Assembly (NCBI GenBank): GCA_018729555.1
Contig: JAHHQG010000001.1
Location: 1-53,350, forward strand
Length of the DNA stretch: 53,350 nt
From: Clostridiales bacterium
GTDB taxonomy: Bacteria; Bacillota; Sulfobacillia; RBS10-35
Reading direction: 5' to 3'
This document shows positions 48,065 through 53,350 of this stretch, piece after piece. The notes under the pieces are model-generated. The model was not told where the DNA came from, searched no databases, and was given only the letters and a program-made list of their open reading frames with translations. The position numbers were made by a program, and so were the translations under genes. Each line of letters opens with the position of its first letter. Within the stretch, counting starts at the first letter, position 1.

Positions 48065-48542
48065 GGGTCTTTTCGTCTCCCTTGGCATAGCTGTGGTAGA
48101 GATAGGCTTGGAGAAGCTGGCGGGCGGCTAGAAGCCAGCTTTTCATGCCCCATTCATCGGCCACAAGAAGCACTTTTTCTTCCAGGCGGATGGGTTTGAC
48201 GATACCCTTGCCGGTGGTCTCGCCGGGTCCTTCCTGCAGGGTGATCTGGTACGGGTAGTTGCGGCCTTCGATGTAGCGCACATCAAGGACCCGCGAACGC
48301 CCCTGGCTACCTTTGTAGATCTCCACCTTCTCCCGGGTTTTAAAGCGATCGGATACCACTTCTTCGACCAGGGTGAGAAACCATCCAAGATCGAGGTAAT
48401 GGCGAAGCCTGACACGGGGTTCGTACTGGATGGCCTCCAGAACAAGCTTGAGGCCGGAGGGCGACGGCCAGGCGTAGAGCTCCATAAGGCTTTTAGCGGT
48501 AGCGATTTTTCCAAGCGAGATCCAGCGGTGTTCTTCGGGCAT
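48048..48542 (-). CDS. Unknown 164-aa protein
   Basis: Start ATG 48542 follows GGAGGTGA. The product is alpha/beta, with many Tyr and Lys, and a C-terminal helix (W-L-L-A-A-R-Q-L-L-Q-A-Y-L-Y-H). No family recognised. Overlaps the HNR gene by 17 bp. A TATACT element lies at 48565-48570 on the minus strand. Confidence 0.65.
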   Translation of the reverse strand: MPEEHRWISLGKIATAKSLMELYAWPSPSGLKLVLEAIQYEPRVRLRHYLDLGWFLTLVEEVVSDRFKTREKVEIYKGSQGRSRVLDVRYIEGRNYPYQITLQEGPGETTGKGIVKPIRLEEKVLLVADEWGMKSWLLAARQLLQAYLYHSYAKGDEKTHAIPF

Positions 48543-48564
48543 GGTTTCACCTCCGCTCGGGAAA

Positions 48565-48570
48565 AGTATA
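48565..48570 (-). promoter_or_regulatory. -10 element TATACT
   Basis: Minus-strand TATACT about 23 bp upstream of the ATG at 48542; not preceded by TG, and -35 unclear. Confidence 0.4.
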
Positions 48571-48602
48571 CGGCAAAACAGCAAAAGGTGAAACCGTCGC
48601 GG

Positions 48603-49088
48603 TTAGATCTGGGTTTCGAAGCGAAGGATGAGGCTTCGCACGACGAAGAAGAGGCGCTGGGTATAGGCCCGGGTGAAGAGGGAGGGGATATCGGGTGTGG
48701 GTTTGACCAAAAAGGCTTCGAGGTAGGCGCGTTCGAGGTAGTGGAGGGCCTGGGGGTCGGCGGCCAGCCATTCGCCGTATTCGCTGGGGGTAAAGGGGGG
48801 TGTGTGGTTTTGGGCGGCACGGTAGGGATTGGGCGCGCGCTGGTGCAGGAGGTCATCGTAGGCTTTGACCGAACGGTCAAAAAGCTTCACGATGGCGGGT
48901 GTGTCGGGTGACAGCTTGGGAAAGAGTTCGCTAAAGAGGCCGGGCCCCCAGGTTTCGGCTTCGGAAAGCCAGCGGAGTTTGGGTCCTTCGGGCGTATGGA
49001 TGAGGACATAGCTGTTTAAAAGAGCTTCAAGAGGCGTGTCCACCTTCAAAACGGTTCCCCTCATTCGCCGAGTGTTATTCAACTTCAC
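48603..49088 (-). CDS. Unknown 161-aa protein
   Basis: Start uncertain: GTG 49088, TTG 49091 or ATG 49064; GATGGGGG lies upstream of the first two. The protein is helical and aromatic-rich at its end (F-F-V-V-R-S-L-I-L-R-F-E). No family recognised. Confidence 0.55.
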   Translation of the reverse strand: MKLNNTRRMRGTVLKVDTPLEALLNSYVLIHTPEGPKLRWLSEAETWGPGLFSELFPKLSPDTPAIVKLFDRSVKAYDDLLHQRAPNPYRAAQNHTPPFTPSEYGEWLAADPQALHYLERAYLEAFLVKPTPDIPSLFTRAYTQRLFFVVRSLILRFETQI

Positions 49089-49146
49089 CAACCCCCATCG
49101 GGAGGTTCAGTGCTAAGGATACCCCTTAATGAATGTCGAAACAAAG

Positions 49147-49178
49147 GAAACCGGCCCCCGTGTTGAGGGCCGGTTTTT
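49147..49178 (-). terminator. Terminator after the 217-aa gene
   Basis: The 10-bp stem 49148-49157 with 49167-49176 lies 12 bp after the stop at 49190. T-rich sequence follows on both strands, so it may work in both directions. Confidence 0.75.
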
Positions 49179-49189
49179 GGCAGGGTTTC

Positions 49190-49843
49190 CTAGGCGCTGG
49201 TATCGGTGGCGATGGTTTCGAGGGCGGTGTAGATCCGGCGAAGTTCGTCCAGGGAGTAGTCGTCGGGCGAGGAGGCCTTTCGGGGGACGGCGCTCCAGAT
49301 GGCGCTTCGGACGGCAAGGTCTCCCTTGGTTTGCCGGAGAACCTGGGCGAGCTCCTGAACCTTCTGGATGAGGGTTTGCCGGTCTTCCTCGGGTGCGGTG
49401 TCAGCATTTTTGGGCTCTTCCGCCGGGCTGGTTTCCATCGTATCCAGTTCGCTCTCATCGAGGGCGGGGATAGCGAGGAACCGGATGACGGCACGGCGGA
49501 TGGCCTTGGTTTCGGCCCGCATGAGAGCGTTGGCGAGGGCGTGGGCCGAATGGGAAGGTGCCCGAACGGCCCCCAGGGAGACGCGGCTTCGCTGGGTGTC
49601 GCTGACCCGGGCCTTGGCCCAGGCGATCACAAGGCCGGAATCAAACCGTTCAAAGCCCTGGTCCAGGATATCGACGCTGAGGTTGTGGATGTTCAAGAGC
49701 TGGTCCACGACGGTCCGGTCGGCATAAAGAACGGGTTCGTCCTGGCCTCGCACCTGGATCCAGCGAAAAGGATGGGTATCGGGGTCCAGGCCGTACTGAA
49801 GAGCGAGCTTCCGGGCTTGTTCCTTCATTGCGTCGGTAATCAT
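49190..49843 (-). CDS. Possible phage-type annealing/recombination protein
   Basis: The 217-aa protein has N-A-L-M-R-A-E-T-K-A-I-R-R-A-V near residue 105 followed by I-P-A-L-D-E-S-E-L. This A-E-T-K-A-x-R-R ... L-D-E-x-E-L motif recurs in phage and plasmid proteins beside SSBs and recombination genes. The N-terminal part may form the annealing fold; residues 130-160 are an acidic linker. I infer a single-strand annealing or related DNA role, at low certainty. ATG follows AAAGGAGG. Confidence 0.55.
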   Translation of the reverse strand: MITDAMKEQARKLALQYGLDPDTHPFRWIQVRGQDEPVLYADRTVVDQLLNIHNLSVDILDQGFERFDSGLVIAWAKARVSDTQRSRVSLGAVRAPSHSAHALANALMRAETKAIRRAVIRFLAIPALDESELDTMETSPAEEPKNADTAPEEDRQTLIQKVQELAQVLRQTKGDLAVRSAIWSAVPRKASSPDDYSLDELRRIYTALETIATDTSA

Positions 49844-49870
49844 GCGGATCCTCCTTTCTACAAGATGGGT

Positions 49871-50068
49871 TCAGCTGACCTTGGCGGCTTTTGCATGCCA
49901 GACCTTACCGCAACCGGGGCACCGGGCGCTTTCGAAAGCGGCAAGGTCCTCGTCGCCTTGCGCCATGATCTGAGACTCCCGGATCCAACCCCGGTCCATG
50001 AGGGCGTGGGTGCACGAATCACAGTAGACGGTAAAGGTATGGGGCCCTTCCTGGATCCAGTACGCCAT
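49871..50068 (-). CDS. Small zinc-ribbon protein, 65 aa
   Basis: Start ATG 50068 follows AAAGGAGG. Two Cys pairs (C-D-S-C near residue 16 and C-P-G-C-G near 50) and a basic end (H-A-K-A-A-K) give a compact zinc ribbon. Behind promoter TGGTATCCT at 50109. Function unknown; it precedes the 217-aa gene by 27 bp. Confidence 0.65.
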   Translation of the reverse strand: MAYWIQEGPHTFTVYCDSCTHALMDRGWIRESQIMAQGDEDLAAFESARCPGCGKVWHAKAAKVS

Positions 50069-50108
50069 CGGGTTTCCTCCTTTCGTCGTGGTGTGGTTGG
50101 GTAAGTAA

Positions 50109-50117
50109 AGGATACCA
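50109..50117 (-). promoter_or_regulatory. Extended -10 promoter TGGTATCCT
   Basis: Minus strand, 41 bp before the ATG at 50068; member of the TGNTATNCT set. Confidence 0.55.
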
Positions 50118-50151
50118 CAAAACGAAAAAAGTAAGGCTGGCTCGCGAGGTG

Positions 50152-52461
50152 TTAGTGGAAGGCCAGCCGCCCGTCGTGGGTGAGGGTGATATGGATGTGC
50201 ATGGGTGTGTCGCCTTCGCGTTCGAGGAGTATGTCCGCGAGGGGGGTTTCGACGAAGTCCTGCACCAGACGTTTTAGGGGTCTGGCGCCGTAATCGAGGG
50301 AAGGAAGTTTTTGCACCAGCCATGCGGGCACCGTTTCGTCGTATGACAGGCTGATACCTTTTGCCGCCAGCTGATCCTTAACGGCGCGAAGGGCGGTATC
50401 GGCGATTCGGGTAAGCTCCTTTTCGCCAAGAGGTCGGAAAATGATCCGGTGGTCGAGGCGGGCCAAAAACTCGGGTCTAAAGGTGGCCTGGAGGTTTCGT
50501 TCAACCTGTTCGCGGTAGGCGGCAAAGCGTTCGTCGGGGTTATCATCGCCAGCAAAACCCATGCGGCTGACTTTTGGAAGGCTCCCGCCAGCATTGGACG
50601 TAAAGATGATGATGCTGTGGGAAAAGTCGGCGATGCGACCCTGGCCGTCGAGGATCCGGCCCTCGTCCAGGATGGAGAGAAAAAGATCGTAGACCTGGGG
50701 GTCGGCCTTTTCAATTTCATCGAAAAGAAGGACCGAGTAGGGACGCCTTCGCACGGCCTCCGTAAGAAGCCCGCCTTTTTCGGCGTCCCGGTAACCCTGA
50801 GCCGCCCCGAGGAGTTTTTGCAACGCAGCTTCGGGGTGACTGTACTCGGCCATGTTGAAGATCTGGAGGGCTTTTTCATCGCCGAAAAGGGTGTGGGCAA
50901 GGGCCTTGGCGAGTTCTGTCTTGCCAACACCCGTGGGCCCGACAAAAAGGAAAGAAGCGAAGGGCTTCCGGGTTTCGCGGAGACCCACCCGGGCCCGCCG
51001 GATGGTTCTGGCGACCGTCTCCACCGCCTCGTCCTGGCCGATGATATGGGCTTTAAGGCGCGCTTCCAGGTTTTTGAGGATCTCCCGCTCCTCGGGCCGA
51101 AGGAGATCGAGGGGGATATGGTACTGGTGCGAAAGGGCCTCTTCGAGGTCTTGCCGGGAAAGTGATGTCCTGGCCCCTTCCTGGAGGGATGCGCGGCCGA
51201 GGGCATGTTCCAGAAGATCGATGGCCTTGTCGGGATAGAAGCGATCGTGGATATAGCGGTCCGAAAGCTCGATGGCGTACCGGAGGACATCCTCGGGGAT
51301 AGCGAGGCCGTAACGATCTTCAAGGTCGTGTTTCAGGGACGAAAGAATGTCGAGCAAAAGGGCGGGCCCCGGTTCGGGAATGCGGATCACGTGAAAGCGG
51401 CGAAGAAAGGCCGCGTGATCGGCAAGGTCGCGCCGGTATTCGTAAGGGGTGGTGGCACCGATCATGCGGATATCACCCCGGGCAAGAAGGGGCTTAAGGG
51501 TGTCCGCCAGGGGGATGCTGGAGGGATGTTGCCCGGCCCGGGTGATGGTGTGGATTTCATCGACAAAGGCGATCACTCGGGGGTTTTGACGCAGGAAATC
51601 GATGAGCTTTTGGATCCGTTCTTCCAGCTGGCCGTGAAGGGTCGTGCCGCTGAGAAGGGCGTTAAGATCAAGCTCCACAATAATGGCCTTTTCGAGGTTC
51701 CCGGGAAGAGAAGGCTGGGTGACAAGGTGAAGGGCCAGAGCCTCCACCAGCGCGGTTTTCCCAACACCGGGTTCACCTACAAGAAGAATGTTGTGGCGAT
51801 CGGGTCGTGAGAGGATCTGGATCATTTGCCGGATTTCTTCGTCGCGTCCAAAGACGGGACGAAGGGTGCCGTGAATGGCCTCCTCCGTAAGGTTTCGGCC
51901 AATGCCATCGACGAAGGCGAACTGAACATCCTCCACCCGCAGGAAAGGTTGACGCCGGGTTTCCGTTTTCATAACAAGGCTAGCCTCACGGGTGGTGACG
52001 GGTGCGGGTGGATTTTTGGGAAGAAGGCTGAGCCCTTCCACCGGACCCGCAAGCCGGGTATAGGTTCGAAGGAATCGGCCGAAGGTGATGAAAGATAAGA
52101 GTAGCATCCGCCCGAACCAGTGGCGGTATCGGTAGCGGGGTACGGTAAGAAAGACGGCTACCACGTGCCAGGGTTCGATGACAGAGCTTCCAAGAAGCAT
52201 CGCCTGGTAAGCCGCCTCCTGGGAGAGGAAGGTTTGAAGGGCTTCACTGTGGGAAAGACCGGGCGGGATGTCACGGGCAGGGGGTTCAGTCTTTGTCCGC
52301 TGGATAGCGCGATCGACCGGAAAGCGAAGCTGTTTCAGGGTGGCCGCGACAGGGTCCTGGTGAAGGATGGCCTGAAGGAGTCGCGGCATATCAGCTCCTT
52401 TGCCGTCGGAAAGGAGTTTGGCCTGGGCTAGGGCCTCTTGCAAAAGAGGGCTGTACCGCAA
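50152..52461 (-). CDS. ClpC/ClpB-like AAA+ ATPase with membrane segment
   Basis: Start taken as TTG 52461 (GGAGG upstream). The 769-aa protein has a diverged Clp N-domain (about 1-100) and a hydrophobic segment (about 115-135: R-M-L-L-L-S-F-I-T-F). Two AAA+ modules follow: D1 with G-E-P-G-V-G-K-T and V-D-E-I-H, D2 with G-P-T-G-V-G-K-T, L-F-D-E-I-E-K-A and a T-S-N-A-G sensor. The long ClpB middle domain is missing and no ClpP-binding loop is evident to me. It probably remodels proteins, perhaps at the membrane. It has its own promoter (TGCTATACT at 52486). Confidence 0.85.
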   Translation of the reverse strand: MRYSPLLQEALAQAKLLSDGKGADMPRLLQAILHQDPVAATLKQLRFPVDRAIQRTKTEPPARDIPPGLSHSEALQTFLSQEAAYQAMLLGSSVIEPWHVVAVFLTVPRYRYRHWFGRMLLLSFITFGRFLRTYTRLAGPVEGLSLLPKNPPAPVTTREASLVMKTETRRQPFLRVEDVQFAFVDGIGRNLTEEAIHGTLRPVFGRDEEIRQMIQILSRPDRHNILLVGEPGVGKTALVEALALHLVTQPSLPGNLEKAIIVELDLNALLSGTTLHGQLEERIQKLIDFLRQNPRVIAFVDEIHTITRAGQHPSSIPLADTLKPLLARGDIRMIGATTPYEYRRDLADHAAFLRRFHVIRIPEPGPALLLDILSSLKHDLEDRYGLAIPEDVLRYAIELSDRYIHDRFYPDKAIDLLEHALGRASLQEGARTSLSRQDLEEALSHQYHIPLDLLRPEEREILKNLEARLKAHIIGQDEAVETVARTIRRARVGLRETRKPFASFLFVGPTGVGKTELAKALAHTLFGDEKALQIFNMAEYSHPEAALQKLLGAAQGYRDAEKGGLLTEAVRRRPYSVLLFDEIEKADPQVYDLFLSILDEGRILDGQGRIADFSHSIIIFTSNAGGSLPKVSRMGFAGDDNPDERFAAYREQVERNLQATFRPEFLARLDHRIIFRPLGEKELTRIADTALRAVKDQLAAKGISLSYDETVPAWLVQKLPSLDYGARPLKRLVQDFVETPLADILLEREGDTPMHIHITLTHDGRLAFH

Positions 52462-52485
52462 GCGATCAACACCTCCGGTAGATAA

Positions 52486-52494
52486 AGTATAGCA
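52486..52494 (-). promoter_or_regulatory. Extended -10 promoter TGCTATACT
   Basis: Minus strand, 25 bp before the proposed TTG start of the Clp-like gene. -35 not evident. Confidence 0.6.
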
Positions 52495-52525
52495 GAAAAA
52501 AGCAACCAACGGCACAAGTACGTTC

Positions 52526-52687
52526 TCAGAGCCCTGCGACGCCCGGTTTCAGCGCGGTTTTCTCGTAGGTCGTGAAACGTTTGCCGCAAGCGGGGCAAGC
52601 GCGGCGTCTACGGACGATGGTTCCATCCTGGTTAAGGCGGGTTTCGAGGACGATGGTGGTATCGTTGTGGCAGAAAGGACAGCGCAT
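52526..52687 (-). CDS. NrdR-like zinc ribbon without ATP-cone
   Basis: The ATG at 52687 has AAAGGAG 7 nt upstream. The 53-aa product begins M-R-C-P-F-C-H and has [17 protein letters not shown], the zinc-ribbon half of NrdR, the repressor of ribonucleotide reductase genes. NrdR is about 150 aa with a nucleotide-sensing ATP-cone; that part is absent. It could bind NrdR boxes or interfere with host NrdR. It has a clean stop, so it is not merely cut by the window edge. Confidence 0.75.
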   Translation of the reverse strand: MRCPFCHNDTTIVLETRLNQDGTIVRRRRACPACGKRFTTYEKTALKPGVAGL

Positions 52688-52740
52688 GGGCATTCTCCTT
52701 TCTATCGCATAGATACCGCTTTTTCTTGGAAGCCGGAGCA

Positions 52741-52770
52741 AGTAAAAAGCCCCCGGTGGATACCGGGGGC
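52741..52770 (-). terminator. Terminator after SLH remnant
   Basis: The 8-bp stem 52749-52756 with 52763-52770 is followed on the minus strand by TTTTTACT, 14 bp after the stop at 52784. Confidence 0.88.
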
Positions 52771-52783
52771 TGGGTGGGTTGGT

Positions 52784-53061
52784 TTAGGGTCTCCCGGAAG
52801 TGGCCAAGGCCCGCAAAAGGATCGCGACGGCTTCCGCGCGGGTGCTGGCCCCTCCCGGCCGGAAACGTCCGTCAGGATAGCCTTTCACCAGTCCAAGCTG
52901 AGCCGCCTGGGAGAGCCATGCCTGGTCATCAACCGGAAGGGTTTCGGTATCTGAGAAAGGCAGGGGTTGGGGTTGCGGTAGGCTGTAGCCCAGTTTTAGC
53001 CCCTCATCCGTATCGGGGTAGGGCCTCTCCTTTTCCGCCTGGGGGCAAATAGATACGCTTT
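52784..53061 (-). pseudogene. SLH-domain gene remnant
   Basis: The minus-strand frame ending at 52784 encodes a good SLH domain end (F-S-D-T, G-L-V-K-G-Y-P-D-G-R-F-R-P, S-T-R-A-E-A-V-A-I-L-L-R-A-L). No ATG, GTG or TTG with a ribosome binding site precedes the domain in this frame. The frame runs straight back into the recombinase gene. The terminator after it is intact. It is probably the 3' end of an SLH protein gene whose 5' part was lost. Confidence 0.6.
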
Positions 53062-53350
53062 TTAAGCGCGAAAGGCGCGATCGATGGCCTGTTCCAGTTC
53101 CTCCATGTGGGGAAGGGTATAGCGAAGGGTCGTGGTGAGGTTTTGGTGCCCTGCCAAAGCGGCGACGGAAGAGATGTCGGTTCCGCTTCTCAAAAGGCTA
53201 CGAAGAAAGGTATGCCGCAGGGCATGGGGATGAAGCCCGTAAGGGGCGAGGATTCGCTGGACGGTTCTGGGCGTGATGGGTTTGCGGGGGTCCTGGCGGC
53301 TGGGGAAAAGCCAGTCGCTGTTGGAAGGGAGGGTGCGAAGGTACAGCTGG
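53062..53350 (-). CDS. Tyrosine recombinase C-terminus (XerC/D-like, partial)
   Basis: The last 95 residues of a tyrosine recombinase, cut by the window edge. Visible are H-A-L-R-H-T-F (His-x-x-Arg), L-A-G-H-Q-N-L-T-T-T and the nucleophile Tyr in L-R-Y-T. The gene ends A-I-D-R-A-F-R-A. The motif set is that of XerC/D-size enzymes and differs from the 575-aa recombinase at 22.8 kb. It may catalyse integration, resolution or inversion near the SLH remnant. Confidence 0.85.
   Translation of the reverse strand, partial: QLYLRTLPSNSDWLFPSRQDPRKPITPRTVQRILAPYGLHPHALRHTFLRSLLRSGTDISSVAALAGHQNLTTTLRYTLPHMEELEQAIDRAFRA

Noticed and set aside
1..53350. Window as a complete circular replicon
   Set aside because: Joining the ends would fuse a signal peptide to the middle of a recombinase. 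In-frame joining occurs one time in three by chance, so there is no evidence of closure.

Overview
This window looks like accessory, replicon-type DNA from a Gram-positive bacterium, most likely a GC-rich and possibly thermophilic member of the Bacillota. I base that on purine-rich AGGAGG ribosome binding sites before most genes, frequent GTG/TTG starts, S-layer homology (SLH) domains, lipobox lipoproteins and a Tad/Flp pilus locus of the monoderm kind. No rRNA, tRNA, CRISPR array, IS element or phage structural gene was recognised. The replication, partition, single-strand-binding, ArdC and recombinase genes suggest a large plasmid, phage-plasmid or integrated mobile element. Species and plasmid-versus-integrated status cannot be settled from the sequence alone.

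Layout. (1) 1-10.7 kb, minus strand: envelope genes (SLH protein, secreted 502-aa protein, lipoprotein) downstream of a nearly complete Tad pilus operon (cpaB, cpaE/tadZ, tadA, tadB, tadC, flp, tadE, tadG-like). The prepilin peptidase for it lies apart at 38.5 kb, beside a same-sized membrane paralogue that seems to lack both catalytic aspartates. (2) 10.8-11.8 kb: a Toprim primase-like gene. (3) 20.3-11.8 kb, minus strand: a compact cluster of an unknown gene, a double-OB-fold SSB-like protein with zinc ribbons, a RuvC-type nuclease, three membrane or coiled-coil proteins, and a 1234-aa HerA/VirB4-type ATPase with about 410 residues of Ser/Gly/Thr-rich repeat. (4) 20.3-24.5 kb, plus strand: lipoprotein, ParM-like actin, ParR-like adaptor, a 400-bp region full of nested hairpins, and a tyrosine recombinase. 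(5) 24.5-30 kb, minus strand: MoxR/VWA pair, SSB, DnaB helicase and a DUF1376-like replication initiator. The initiator gene carries three 22-bp iterons and an AT-rich patch, probably the replication origin, and a candidate antisense RNA covers its leader. (6) 30-40 kb: small regulatory and unknown genes, among them a sigma-70 factor, a NERD protein, a LuxR-type regulator, an RNR C-terminal (TSCPD) protein and several zinc-ribbon proteins. (7) 40-46.5 kb: a DNA-modification and anti-restriction stretch with a C5 cytosine methyltransferase that lost its last residues to an amber codon, ArdC, a small phage-type protein, an orphan DndC-like PAPS-reductase-family protein and a SNF2 helicase. A decayed copy of the DndC-like 3' end lies beyond the helicase. 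(8) 46.5-53.3 kb: second SSB, HNR-repeat protein, several unknowns, a possible annealing protein, a membrane-associated ClpC-like ATPase, a minimal NrdR zinc ribbon, an SLH remnant and a partial XerC/D-type recombinase.

Two regulatory themes recur. One is a minus-strand extended -10 promoter (TGNTATNCT) before many of the small operons. The other is a GC hairpin placed just before the Shine-Dalgarno of several genes. The most unusual parts are the double SSB with zinc ribbons set into the OB folds, the RuvC/SSB/HerA/membrane cluster, the intragenic origin with its antisense RNA, the structured region at 22.4-22.8 kb, and the DndC-like/SNF2 locus with its remnant.
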